Part shown: positions 35,993-47,180 of the stretch, in pieces | How positions within the stretch are numbered: the stretch's first letter is position 1 | Layout: each line of letters starts with the position of its first letter | NCBI GenBank assembly: GCA_022113835.1 | Contig: JAILWY010000012.1 | Location: 6,820,001-6,884,000 of the forward strand | Direction: 5' to 3' | Origin: Atopsyche davidsoni | Taxonomy: Eukaryota; Arthropoda; Insecta; Trichoptera; Hydrobiosidae | DNA length: 64,000 nt | Translations under genes and position numbers: made by a program | Notes under the pieces: model-generated | The model's database searches: none | What the model saw: only the letters and a program-made list of their open reading frames with translations | Told to the model about the DNA's origin: nothing

Positions 35993-36110
35993 GAAATTCA
36001 ATATTTTTGACAGGGAGTACTTGGTGGAATTCCATTTCAATATTTTAAATAATGAGTAAAATACGTGGAAAAATCACTCAACTATTTTACTCATTATTTA
36101 AAATTGAAAT
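35993..36110. repeat. 75-bp direct repeat copy B with foldback
   Basis: 35993-36067 repeats copy A. In addition 36033-36062 pairs with 36083-36110 as an inverted repeat (arms include AAATAATGAGTAAAATA), with GTGGAAAAATCACT at the loop side. Copy B can therefore form a hairpin that copy A cannot. Confidence 0.75.
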
Positions 36111-36660
36111 AAAATTTTCAACAATCCAAAAGATATTAGTCTTAAAAACATTTCAAATATCCGTTACAATTAACTTTGTCATATTTTTGGCTTTTATTAC
36201 TACAGACTGAAACTATTTTATTCACTGAGCCGTGTTTAGATAGAATATTGATTATTTTTATACCGTCACAGCAAAGATTATCACATTGTTGTGCTAACAT
36301 CGCGTGTGATGATTATGAAAAACTATAAATAATATTTAATGCAAATTACACATCTCTGACACAAGTTTGAAAAAAAATGTGACCACAATGCGGGTAAAAT
36401 AGACATCAATGACTACCATTATTACATAATTACTTCATTTAATAATAATAAAAATATATTTAATAGAAAGTGTAAGTTATTTCCTACTGAAGTTGTTTGT
36501 ATTAGTACCCTTATCTTTGTAGGTGTATAATTTCCATACACAAGTAAGTAATACAGTTTCAAAACCAATTACACTTGTTTTTTTTTATTGCCTTGGGAAG
36601 TCGAAATCGAGAAGTTTTTTTAATAGAAAGATTAATATGTCCCTTCAAATTTTATTAGAC
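36111..36660. other. AT-rich, nothing recognised
   Basis: AT-rich sequence with no supported feature. Confidence 0.5.
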
Positions 36661-36920
36661 AATCATACGTTCCAAACACTTACAAACGAGGCGGGGCGAC
36701 GCGAGGGACCCAAGGAATTCATATCAGAATGGTGTGTTTGTCACAAATTTATTAATGCAAATCGTGTTTTTAATTAAGGGTTTATCTGTTCCCGGCCCCT
36801 CGCTAGCCGGTACAAATTGTTTAGACGATTCCAGCGGTCCCGTTTTAATTTCGTTGGGCAATAGAACGCAGTTATATACGTACGACTGTGATTGTGTGGA
36901 GTAGTCAGGGGATCGTTTTT
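36660..36920. promoter_or_regulatory. GC-rich island with octamer site
   Basis: Includes ATGCAAAT (36755-36762), preceded by ATTA and followed by TTTAATTAAGGG. G+C is high at both ends of the block. An enhancer is likely by appearance; no coding frame has support. Confidence 0.32.
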
Positions 36921-37290
36921 AATCTGGTTGTACTTTTATCATTTCTTTTTTAAATTTAGATACGAATCTGAGACCGGAGAGAGTTATAAACTTGTTTCAT
37001 TTTTTAAAAAAAATTTCAGAGTTATAAATGTTGAAAAATTACGGAAAATACCAGCGTGACAAGGTTGCACCACAATAATAAAATATTTTCAATTTTAAGT
37101 CCAATTTTTTACCAATAAATTTGGGCATCAAGTAAATAAATAAGTTGGTTGATAAAAAAGAGTATTTAACATATATTTTAAAAAAATACTCAAATGTCCC
37201 TGCACAGCAGTCTTTGAAGCACAAATCATGTCAGCAAAATATTTATATGTCCATAAATGAATTAATAAATTTATTAACACTTTCATCAAA
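36920..37290. other. AT-rich, nothing recognised
   Basis: AT-rich with short overlapping frames that have no domain. Confidence 0.5.
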
Positions 37291-37480
37291 TCGTTTGAGG
37301 GAGTTCTCCCTACCTCTGCAGGTAATGAATGCGCGTGCCTCCTGAGTGACGTGAACACGGCAGTGATATCACGACACGTGATGGAATATCACGTGGTACA
37401 TTTTATCACGCCCCTGGACGTGAATCATGCCGAACGAATACGCCCCTAATTGTGTTGTATCGTAAAAACGTGATAAGGCC
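37290..37480. promoter_or_regulatory. ACGTG/E-box cluster
   Basis: Five ACGTG cores fall within 124 bp (37349, 37376, 37391, 37418, 37468). Two are perfect CACGTG palindromes at 37375-37380 and 37390-37395, 15 bp apart start to start. CACGTG is bound by Clock/Cycle, Myc/Max and USF-type bHLH factors, and ACGTG by bHLH-PAS dimers such as Sima/Tango. Which factor acts here cannot be told. Confidence 0.45.
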
Positions 37481-39640
37481 GCGAGTATTTCTTTATTATT
37501 TTGCAAGGGTGAATTTTTAATTAATTATCGCTGCGTTTTTGTGTTTCTTTATTTAATTATTTTCGTGGTAGCACAAGCAGTTTATGCGACACATGCATGT
37601 AATGAAATTGTTTTTAGGGGCGTTTTCTGTGAAATGATGTGCACTGTGGTAAAATATTATGTATATTTCTTTCCATTTATAAATTGTATCTCGTTTTAAA
37701 AAAATACTTCTTTAAACATTTGAAAGTATGATTAAAACAAAAAGGGGATTTTAGTAACATTTGATTATAATTTTTAAAAACATATGCTTTCTTGTTTGCT
37801 TTCAAACATTATTTTGCTATCTTTCAGTGCAGAGTAAAAACTTCTATATGTTATGTTGAGCTAAAATAAGTAAAAATATATGGTTTTTAAGCTGTTCTTG
37901 TTTATTTGTAACTGAATACAGTAAAATAAAATGACCTCATTGGTAGGTTGTTACTTTACTAAAATATGCTAAAATATTATATTTTCAAGTGTTGAAAGGA
38001 ATACGGAATTAAGTGTTAAAAAAATATAAGCATATTAAAGTATTGTTTCATTTCTATTCAAAACAAGTTTAGTCATAAAAAAAAAATCTTTAAAAAAAAA
38101 TAACAGTGCCACGATTTGAAGAGCTGTTTGCATTGATTTTATCTGTGATTAAATTTGAGGCTTTATTTTATAAGGTGGGGAGGTTAGCCGTAAAAAATAA
38201 AACATTGCTAAATATATTGAATTTACTTATTTAGGGTAGTGATTGAACCTCCATCATTCATTTCAGACAGCTTTATATAATCTACATTTACAATAACAAA
38301 AGGCACGTGCCTAGTCATCGCCCAGTATTTATAAGCCGCTGACATAATTGATTGGTATCACATTATCTACCGCACTGTTTTTTCTTTCATCAAAGTCTAT
38401 CAACCAATAACATCGAGGATAAAGAAAATTTAACCAGCAATAAATAAAACTTGCATTGTTTGACGGTTAGTGCTTTTGCATTTTAACCATAAATAGGGCT
38501 TAATAAACAAAATCGAATAACAACTGCACTGATCTAAAAATGATGATTACAAAATATATATGAAGTCCGTTATTCCAAAAATACAGTTTTGGTGTCTTTA
38601 CAATTTTTTCAAGGTAATTGATTAAATATTTTTCATTTTATGTGTAAATCGATTACCTTAAAATAATTATATGGGACGATTTTGTGAATATAATAGATAA
38701 AAAAATAATGGCTTTTTTTTTTCAAACTTATGTTCATTTATAATAGACGGTAGAACTATTTTACACTTAAAATAAACACGTGTAGTAGTCAATTTCGTCG
38801 TATAAATTAAAACAAATTGAAATATTATAACTGTTTAAACACTAAGTCAATATATTTAATAATTTTGTACGTTTTATCGCGTACCAAGTATTTCTGAGGC
38901 ATAACGTTCCACCAGACATGTTAAAAACGATGTTAGGTACCAGTTTTATATTATTATGGTCCGATTGTTATCTTGTGTGAAACATTTTTTTTTATGTAGG
39001 AAAGTTCAATGAATTCATTCAAATGATTTAAGATAAGATTTTTTTTTTGTAATAAAATCCCTTAGGCGTGTAAAATTTGAAAACAAAGCATCGGATGATA
39101 TATTTTATTTAAAAAGGCGTGAAAACGCAAAGTGCTCTGTTTGAATATCACTATGTCGACAATAAAAAAAAGTAAGCGATTAAGTAAGCAAGACTTACAA
39201 AAAATATCAAAAAAGTAAAACGCCATCGTATTGAAATATTTCAGCTCTAACAAGATTTTTTATGCATACGATAATAATGGCATTCACTAGTAGCGAAGAG
39301 ACATGCTACAAGCTTTTAAAAGACTGCAAAAGCATTTTTTAGACAAATGTATCAATAGATAGAAAAAGAAGATAAATTTTGCAATTTAAAATCACTTAAA
39401 GAATAAGAGGCATTTTTAATGCGTAGAAATAAAAAAAAATCCAATTTATCAAATATATCTAAAAGATATATCAGTACATTAATGTTAACTGCCATCGCTT
39501 TTTTTTTGTGCAAAAAGCTACTAGTTTTTGTACACAAAAAAAACATCATAATCAATCAGATTGTGTGACAGCATTTATATTGATGTACTCATGATTTTAA
39601 CTGTAGCTCTATATGTTTCTTCGTATAACACAGCATACAT
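37480..39640. other. AT-rich desert
   Basis: AT-rich, with a weak island near 38290-38440 containing GGCACGTGCC (a palindromic E-box). Short frames at 39062-39253 and 39352-39555 are AT-driven. Confidence 0.45.
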
Positions 39641-39970
39641 TTGTTCAATTTTCCATAATGTGCTGCATTATTTGTATACGTTCATGGAAGGGGATGGCAA
39701 GATGCAAACATGCAAACGTCTGCAATAGCAAGTGTGTAATATTGAATTCGTGTTAGAGAAAGCGTGCAAAAGGAACCCCTAGTAGAGTAATAATAGGTTG
39801 TTAAAGTACTGCAGGGAAGAAACAACATGCAATTTTATTCACTGATCAATCGACCGTGCAAGACACCCTTCCGGCCCACGACGTGAGGTACCGCCTTTTC
39901 CGTTAACAAACGTAAGTAAATATTTTATTCATTTATCCGTAAAATAATCTGAACTCGCCTTTGAGGAGGT
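39640..39970. promoter_or_regulatory. Island with tandem POU-like and forkhead sites
   Basis: ATGCAAAC occurs twice back to back (39702-39709 and 39710-39717). Downstream, GTTAACAAACGTAAGTAAATA near 39902 combines two forkhead-type motifs. GC-rich around 39855-39895. No frame is supported. Confidence 0.38.
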
Positions 39971-40740
39971 ACCTTTTACTTTTATTTATGCCATATACTA
40001 TTTGTATTATATCCAGGTTTGGATAGAAGCTGACCGAATGAAAAAAAAAATCTTGTGTAGTAATAATTTTAACTCTGCGTTTTGATGTTAGTCTATTATT
40101 TAAATGATTTAAAATTAGGAAAAAAAAATGATTATAATTTATAATGTATATTTTGATAAAACGTTTATTGTGTAAACAATAGGTTATGTTAACAAGAACT
40201 TCACAGTAACTAATGGCTATATCATATATTTTCTAAAATCATAGGAAGTTTGCTCTCATATTGGTTGTTTTTATCGCTCTACTTTCCTAGTTAATACTTT
40301 ATTTTCATCAATAACGTGATATCAAGGATCCGCGTGTTTTGTTTTCAATGTTTCTCACCATAAATAATGTTGCATAATGGCTACCATAAACAAAAACAAA
40401 CTACCCTAATGTGAGTCACCCGCCACCATAATAATGTTATTCCCCTTATTATTTCTGGTATACCTTCAAGGATTATCATAAATTGTATTTTGTGCCATAT
40501 GTTTTTGTTTTTATTGTTAGCAACATTGGTCATTGGAATATTTAGCAGAAACTTATTAGAAGGTCACGCTTTGTTGAGCAGGCGGTAACAAGGATATTGT
40601 AAACATAATACATTATTTATAGTTCATAATATTTTTATCAATTTATAACAAGGGTGTATATATATTAAATGAAATTAAAAGTAAATATTTTGCAAAGATA
40701 CACATGTACATTATTCCTGAAGAATTTGATAATTTGTGAA
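39970..40740. other. AT-rich desert
   Basis: AT-rich sequence; nothing recognised. Confidence 0.5.
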
Positions 40741-41120
40741 ATAGGTAATTTTAACAGGAGGTATATTCACATCTTCAAATAACTCCAGAGAACGCATTAT
40801 ACAGTTAACTCCTTCAAGGGAATATGCTCCTTAAGGACCAATGGCTACAGATATATCTCTACTCTAATTTCATCGGTAGGCTGCAGGTCCTCAATTAGTT
40901 TATCAGCTTCAAGTAACATGAGAGGGATCGTTCCGCTGGGGAACGTCGTGTCTGCGTTAACATAACTGTGAATAGGCCCCATACATAAGTACTCGTACAC
41001 CCGCAGTCGCCAGCCTCTCCAAGGAGATAGACGGCCTGAGTGTTGGTAAACACCATTTGCGAATTCCTCTGAAATGCATGGTGAATCCTATCGATCAGAT
41101 AAGTGGACTTGGGGTGGAAT
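40740..41120. promoter_or_regulatory. Balanced-composition island
   Basis: Moderate G+C from about 40760 to 41115. A 77-codon minus-strand frame (40895-41128) is open but has no recognised domain. Unresolved between enhancer and exon. Confidence 0.22.
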
Positions 41121-41152
41121 ACACACACACAATATATATATATATATATATA
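41121..41152 (+). repeat. AC/TA microsatellite
   Basis: About five AC units followed by ten TA units (TA tract 41133-41152). Confidence 0.9.
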
Positions 41153-41515
41153 CTAACAATTAAAAAAAAAATCTAGTTAACATAATAATAAATTAAAATC
41201 ATGTGATAGATATGTGCTAGATAAGTTATGTTTTCGAAAGATAATGAACATAAGAGTTACGATGGATTTGTTCAACAAAAGTTTCGACAAAAAAACAATT
41301 TTTTTTTCGACAACTCCATTTTTCGTTGAATGAGTAATGAGTAGTAAAAAAATATTGGCTAAAAAAAATACTATCTTGTTTTTACTAGTGGTGTTATAAA
41401 GCAGAGCAACGGAGGCTGGAGTTAAACTAAATACAAACCGAAAGCTCTCTTTATTTGTAAATAAATACAACAACGCTGCCAAACTTTAGTTGTAACATTT
41501 AACGCGAGCTTAGTT
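41153..41515. other. AT-rich, long chance frame
   Basis: A 101-codon minus-strand frame (41177-41482) is AT-driven, with no domain or splice support. Nothing else seen. Confidence 0.5.
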
Positions 41516-41591
41516 CTGGTTAGTAGCAACGCTTAGGGATGGAGAAAGTTGCACAGAACGCAATATGAACGCCGCCGGGGGTGTCCGCTAC

Positions 41592-41729
41592 CTGCCGCTT
41601 TTTAACGGCCGGCGCAGCGTGGAGCCATTTAGATAGTATTATTTGCTCATCAGGGTGCTTCATTGGACGATCTGATCCGAACTGGAGCACGAACTCAAAA
41701 GTATCCGGCAAAAGTTGCTCTCGCGTGGC
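41592..41729 (-). CDS. Candidate internal exon, unrecognised product
   Basis: On the minus strand an acceptor (GCACCCTAG) and a donor (GGCAG|GTAGCG) enclose exactly 46 codons in one frame. The peptide includes LPDTFEFVLQFGSDRPMKHP and ends APAVKKRQ. If the donor is ignored the frame continues to TAA at 41520. Base composition is far more balanced than the flanks. I recognise no family. The acceptor pyrimidine tract is modest and the window has many open GC islands, so this could be chance. Confidence 0.33.
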
Positions 41730-41783
41730 CTAGGGTGCCGCAACAGTGGTCAGCCACTCTTTTTAATAAAGCATGTTGAAATT

Positions 41784-41792
41784 ATTAAGACA
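41784..41792 (+). repeat. Target-site duplication, left copy
   Basis: ATTAAGACA, repeated exactly at 42130-42138 on the other side of the SINE-like element. Confidence 0.65.
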
Positions 41793-42129
41793 CTATATTA
41801 TTGATTTTTGTGAAGACCGTCTCACAGGAAGTACGATTTTGCCTATACAGGTTTGATTGATAGATAATGTTTAAGTACATTTTTTCAAATATTGAAAATT
41901 GATTAAAGAAACTCTTAGAAAAATATCATCGTGATTTGTGTGGGGTTCGAATTTGTGTTGATTAAAAGTCTAGTATTGCAAGTCACACTATATTTAATTG
42001 GCATAATCAGTACGTTGTTTCATTTATGGGATATGATTGTTAATAATTCTTGCTTAGTACTAGTGATTCGTTAGCATAGTTGATAATGCACCTGCCATGT
42101 AGCTTGGGGATGTGGGCTCGAATCCCCTC
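41793..42129 (-). mobile_element. tRNA-derived SINE-like element, copy 3
   Basis: Inverted relative to copies 1 and 2: the tail (rc of GGTCTTCACAA) is at the left and the tRNA-like head with GGGCTCGAATCCC at the right. Between them, on the minus strand, TAGACTTTTAATCAAC followed by AATTCGAACCCC resembles the anticodon and T arms of tRNA-Lys(TTT). This copy therefore carries two tRNA-like modules in opposite orientation. The A-rich tail CAAAAATCAATAATA is shared with copy 2. A 9-bp duplication flanks it. Confidence 0.75.
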
Positions 42130-42138
42130 ATTAAGACA
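42130..42138 (+). repeat. Target-site duplication, right copy
   Basis: ATTAAGACA, identical to 41784-41792. Confidence 0.65.
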
Positions 42139-42159
42139 ATTGTAGAAGTACGCATTTTA

Positions 42160-43690
42160 CAGTTTCATAAATGTTTAACTGCTTGATATTTTCTGTCCTT
42201 CGGCATTTAGGTCCCATCTTCAGGGATTTTGGTTGTATGTCGCACCTCCTCGAGGGAACTCTGAGTTGGCAGCTACGCGGTATTCAACCTTGAGGCTTTG
42301 TTTCTGTTGATGTTGACGGGAGCCCCAACCCGAGGCCGAAAGGTTGGAAGGCAGTAAACATCAAGCATCTTAACACCCATGAAACTACAAAATTATTAAA
42401 TGATAAAGGCAACCAAAAACTATAAACATACGTATTATATGATGATGATGTGCAAATGCGAAAGCAAATACGAGTACCTATATATTCTGAAAAATTAATT
42501 TTGAAAAGTGTAAATTTAAAGATATTTAATGCACACTGAACTTGTGATAAAAAGTAATATATCACATAATAATTTCACGTGTTTTCGATTTAAAATAAAT
42601 GTGTTATGGAAGTTATCTTCTAGGTTTAAAAAAATAAGTATGGCAGTTATCATATGAAATTAAATTCTAAAGTTTATAATTATCAGAGATTTAAGAGAGC
42701 GTATATGTATTAAGTTGAAAATTTAAACCAATATAAAATTGAAACTTTATACTTCATATGTTAATGGAGGGGCCAACAACTGGTGCTGTACCCTAACTGG
42801 ATGCCATGCTCCCGTTTCTGATGTTTACTCTAGGAATGTATGCACTTCTTACTTTTCTGAAGTATGCGGGAGCCATTTAATATGAGAGAAGCTGAGCAAG
42901 TTATAATGAAGTTAGTTTCTTATGCATATTGCATATTTGTGAGAGTCTTAGAGATTTTGGAGATTATCTTAAAATTCACTCCCGCTGTGGGTACGTTGAA
43001 ACAACTACTTCGAGAATGAAAATACTTCTTATTGATTTTTTTTTAATTACTAAGTTCAAGAGTTATAATTTCTATATTTAACTCCATGATAACAAAAATA
43101 TTAACAGTTTGTTTATATAGTATCTTCATAAATATGAAATGAGTTTTGTGGTCCTATTCTTTGTTTTTAATATCTACAAAAACTCAAAGTAAAAAAAAAA
43201 ACAAAAAAATACAAACGCACTAAGATTGGTAGATTTGAATTGGGGGAGTAATTTTTGATAACTCCACCATAGAAGTGTAGAAAGTCATCAGCTAGAGATG
43301 CAGTTTTATGTAATTTTATTTAAATTGATATTATTTTGAAAATGACGCAGTTTGTTAGACGGAGGAAGCACCACCGCGCTGATGGAAATTCGTTTCAGAT
43401 TCTTGCTAAGATGACAAAAATGAGTTTGATAATATTTCCATTCGATGAAACTCAGATTCGAACGTATTTTCACGGTAGACGACTTAGTATCCTTCATCTC
43501 CACGGGGAGTGACTCAGTGAAATGAAAGTAAACTATAGATACGAAGATACTCTTCCCCACCTATGTAATGACACAATGATTCATTTGTATTGGAATATAA
43601 CCCCGCAGTGCATCTTTGCTTTGATGCAGTTATTAGCACCGCTTCTTGATTACGTTCCGCGAGAAACACAAAATAAAAAAAAGACATTTT
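42160..43690. promoter_or_regulatory. Three weak GC-richer islands
   Basis: Balanced patches at 42180-42360, 42765-43010 and 43330-43680 separated by AT-rich DNA. Frames at 42284-42565 and 43306-43560 (minus) have no domain. No motif cluster stands out. Confidence 0.2.
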
Positions 43691-43779
43691 GAAATTGATT
43701 CAGTTTTTTTTGTGAAGCATGTTTTGTGTGCAGTGTATAAGTTACATGTTAATAAATTCACTTAAATATTTACAAGATT

Positions 43780-44060
43780 ATCTCAGGTGAGACTTGGACA
43801 GGGGCGTAGGGCGGAGGGCGCCGTGGCGGGCTGACTAATAATGGACCGATTTTAATATCTCATTTCCGCGATATGGCGCGCCACGTCGTCCCGTGATTTA
43901 TATCGCGCCGGCCCTGCGTTCATAATTATCCTTTGAAGGATATTAATTACAATGGCGGTGCTTCGGAAGCCCTGCGATGGGTACGGTCTGCCGCCACTGG
44001 CTCCTGAAAATCGATTTCGCAGGGACGCGCGTTAAGATTAAGGTTTCCACAGCTGATTTG
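43780..44060. promoter_or_regulatory. Strong GC-rich island
   Basis: Follows a donor-like CTCAG|GTGAGA at 43785. A G-rich run (43801-43830) is close to a quadruplex motif, with one loop of nine bases. GCGATATGGCGCGCC, TATATCGCGCC and AATCGATTTCG carry CGATA/ATCGAT cores of the BEAF-32/DREF type. No open frame is convincing. Candidate enhancer, promoter or boundary. Confidence 0.38.
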
Positions 44061-44232
44061 AATATTGAAATCTCAATAATTATTTATAAACAATAGAATC
44101 CTTGTTTATCGTATTTACAGTAAAAAAAACATATATTTTTTCATTTGTCATGTACACTGTTTTATTATTGTAATTTTTTTTCTATCACTTTAACGAGTTG
44201 TACTAAGTATTTACAAAAATTAACACTTTTTC

Positions 44233-44247
44233 AATAGGTCTTAAAAT
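44233..44247 (+). repeat. 15-bp direct repeat, left copy
   Basis: AATAGGTCTTAAAAT, repeated exactly at 44433-44447, 200 bp away. The pair looks like a duplication around a 185-bp insertion. Confidence 0.65.
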
Positions 44248-44325
44248 TTATATCAATTTACGGATTGGTCAATCAGATGCGTATTTATTACCCATTACGG
44301 GTTTATTATTATTATTAATATGATA

Positions 44326-44347
44326 AGGCACATTAGTTCATATATAG
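44326..44347 (+). repeat. 22-bp inverted repeat, left arm
   Basis: Begins AGGCACATTAGTTC; its exact reverse complement is at 44400-44421, and the SINE-like fragment is the loop. Confidence 0.8.
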
Positions 44348-44399
44348 AAGATGACTTAAAGAAACTCTCAGAAAAATATCATCGTGATTTGTGTGGGAT
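44348..44399 (-). mobile_element. SINE-like fragment, copy 4
   Basis: Matches the junction between the tRNA-like T arm and the body of the family (AAAGAAACTCTCAGAAAAAT then ATCATCGTGATTTGTG), here trapped in the loop of a 22-bp foldback. Confidence 0.7.
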
Positions 44400-44421
44400 C
44401 TATATATGAACTAATGTGCCT
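44400..44421 (-). repeat. 22-bp inverted repeat, right arm
   Basis: Exact reverse complement of 44326-44347. Confidence 0.8.
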
Positions 44422-44432
44422 AATCATTTAGT

Positions 44433-44447
44433 AATAGGTCTTAAAAT
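44433..44447 (+). repeat. 15-bp direct repeat, right copy
   Basis: AATAGGTCTTAAAAT, identical to 44233-44247. Confidence 0.65.
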
Positions 44448-44629
44448 AATAAAAATATGCACCATTAATTAAAATAAAATAAAAACTACAAATATTTAAA
44501 TAAAAATATGAATTTAAGTAGAGAGCGGTAGAGATATAAAAAACTACTCTCATTATTGACATAAATTAAATTTATCTTTTAAATGACTACATAAATTATT
44601 TTTCAAATATAAATGAGTGTGTTTTTTAT

Positions 44630-44960
44630 AAAATCACGTGAGAGTAAAGTATTTTCCGTTATTTTGGAACCCGCGCGCCAGTGGGTCCGCGGCCGATCCG
44701 CCCTCGGCTCATTTGTTAACCCGGTTAATGCGACACACCTCGGTTTTTACAGATCCGAAGTTTGATTGAATCCCTAATCTCCGTTTCAAAGACCCCAAGG
44801 CCGCTCCATTGCTTTTTCGTTCCGAATTATCGCTTTTTCGCTTTTTACTGTACCGGAGGACAGTATTTTTGTACCCGGCTAAAAATAAAGCACAAAGCCG
44901 ATAAGGGTTTGATTTTAACGATTTTAGTAGAGGGTGGTTAAATCCTTTTTGAATTTCGTA
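44630..44960. promoter_or_regulatory. GC-rich island with CP2-like and GCTTTTTCG repeats
   Basis: TTAACCCGGTTAA (44716-44728) is a perfect odd palindrome of the Grainyhead/CP2 type. GCTTTTTCG recurs near 44811 and 44832, with a third GCTTTTT at once after. The 5' end is strongly GC-rich (CCGCGCGCC). No splice-supported frame. Candidate enhancer. Confidence 0.35.
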
Positions 44961-45890
44961 ATTTTGTAATCCCCACTTTTATGCCCCATTAGTTTTCAGG
45001 CTTACGCAGATTTATATTTGAATATTTAATTATTGGTATACTCTAATTTATAAACACTAATTTTTTGCTATTCTATTGAATTTTGATACATAAATAAGTT
45101 TGAATTTTTTAACAATTACATTATCATTCAATTTCCATGCAAGTAATAATGATATTTTAGTACTTGGGTTGTGCATTTACCTTAATATATATGAAAATGT
45201 ACTACACATGTACGTATGCAGGTCATTAGACTCCCCGAGCCGCCTTGGGCTGGCGGGTATATCACGGGGAGGAAGTCTTAATTGAATGTTCCGGGATCAC
45301 AATATTACAGCACTTATGAGTGCAGGATATGACGTCACAAGTAATATGTAACAATAATTAGTTTGTTAGCATTATTACCCGTTATTATTTAAAACCCAAT
45401 TTTATTACATGACAGTATAACTTTGATAGTTTGGGCGTGAAGTCTTTAAACAAACTGCTCTATAAGAATGGGGAACCGAGTAAAGAGGCAGATAGGCAAG
45501 CGGTTGTAAATATTCAGAAGAAAATCGTAGCTGTGCCTAGATTGTTGCGTTTTCAGCACATGTCTCAATTTACTAAAAAGATTTTTGATAACTTGTGGTT
45601 TATCTTGCATTTGAAATACAGACTTTATATACCATTATCTACCTGGAAGTGAAGCCGTAACCTATTGACAAGCAAGCAATCTAATTGCTAGACCATGTTA
45701 ATGTCTAGATGTTAATGATGCGAAAGTAAAATAAGTCACAAAAGTTTCAAAATGTCTTTAAATTAAAAAAATCGGTTTGAACTATACACATAATAATTAT
45801 TTTGCATGTTCTTTTGGGTTTAATATACGGTGAAATTTTTAATTTTAAAAGTTTCATCGAAATGCTTAAAGTTGAACATTATGTCGCAAT
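44960..45890. other. AT-rich with small CRE-bearing patch
   Basis: A GC-rich patch at 45225-45300 is followed by a perfect CRE, TGACGTCA (45330-45337). A 73-codon frame at 45431-45652 has a lysine-rich, hydrophilic start (non-ATG codon) but no domain or splice site. Otherwise AT-rich. Confidence 0.35.
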
Positions 45891-46215
45891 GCTGAGCTGA
45901 CACTACAAGTATAGAATGTTACAGAATCCGGATGCGTAGGTGCTTTCTTTGCATAAAGTGTCTCTGGAATGAATAAATGAGCGACTCCACTAAGATTGAA
46001 GTCCGCGCAACACGTAATCCGGCGTGCAAAGTTTAGATAATAATATGAATAAGAAAGTAAAAGTTTCACCAAGAATTTAGCATAAAAGAACATCGGAATT
46101 CATAAGATTGTATTATTCAAAGTAAAGTTAGCCCCGGATACGGCGACTACTGCAGAAGCGTTAATTGCTACCGGGGTGTATCGTATATAACATTCGGCTG
46201 TGTCAGTCTCATCCT
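45890..46215. promoter_or_regulatory. Balanced-composition island
   Basis: Moderate G+C with GCTACCGGGGTG near 46168. No frame or motif cluster stands out. Confidence 0.2.
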
Positions 46216-46519
46216 GGGACGTACTACAGCCTAAAGAGGTATATGAAACAATAAAATAAAATTGAAAATATTTATTTTAATATATTTGCACTGATTACAA
46301 TAAAATATTTAAAAAATACAAATTTTTCGCAGTTCAAGTTTATTGTATATACAACATATAAATTTAAATTTATTTAGCAACTGTTATGTAAGTTAAATGT
46401 TCTATCACAATTTATTTATGGCATGTGATACTATATTATATGCTTTACGTATTTAATAATAAGATATGTATAAAAAAGTATTTACGAATATTTAAAAATT
46501 CACATAGTGAATTGCTTTC

Positions 46520-46775
46520 AATCATGGTTGCTATACGAGCGAGTTTCAAGCTCCACAGGCTTCGGTCCTCGGTGGCTCCACGTAAGACATTTCAGTCACG
46601 CGCCGCAGCCTTAAAGAAGCCTCCGAGTCGGCCAATCCCCGGGGCCAGATATTTCATTTGTCTGTTGTTGTTTTCTTAATTAGTTCGGGGCAAATGAGCG
46701 CAGGCCGGGCGCTCGCAGTGGCTGGCCTGAGTCCCGAGCTTCATCGCTTTCAAAATTCATAAAATTGATCGCCAT
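46520..46775. promoter_or_regulatory. GC-rich island with ATG frame and donor
   Basis: ATG at 46524 opens MVAIRASFKLHRLRSSVAP and meets CCAC|GTAAGA at 46582. The island continues GC-rich to 46745, with CTTAATTAG inside. The frame is short and basic; an enhancer is as likely as a first exon. Confidence 0.25.
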
Positions 46776-47180
46776 CATAATACGGTTGATATTAAATTTA
46801 TACAACGTTTTGCATTTTCGTAAAATTTCATCTATGCATACACTGTAGATTCTCGTAGAATTAAAAGTCTTAAAAATTCTTTTTGAGATGGTTAATAGTG
46901 AAGTGAAAGATAAGAAATATTTTCTGTAGACAGCAATTGCTTATTTGCTGAAAATAAATGTCCGTGATTTGTATACCTCCTTTGGTAAATGTAACCAAGT
47001 TATCTTTTTTTCAAAATACATATTTTTTAAATCAAGGTCGTATTTATACTAAAGACGCTCACGATTATAGGATAATTAAACATCGTATTGTTGCTGGTTG
47101 AATTTTCGATTAAAAAAATGCTTACATGCTGAAAAAATGCTAGAATTTTCACAAGTGATATTTTTAAAATACAAGAATGA
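46775..47180. other. AT-rich, nothing recognised
   Basis: AT-rich; a minus-strand frame of 104 codons (47027-47341) runs into the next island but has no domain. Confidence 0.5.

Noticed and set aside
41177..41482. 101-codon minus-strand gene
   Set aside because: AT-rich sequence with homopolymer runs; no domain or gene context.
43801..43830. G-quadruplex
   Set aside because: Four G runs exist but one loop is nine bases, outside the strict pattern.
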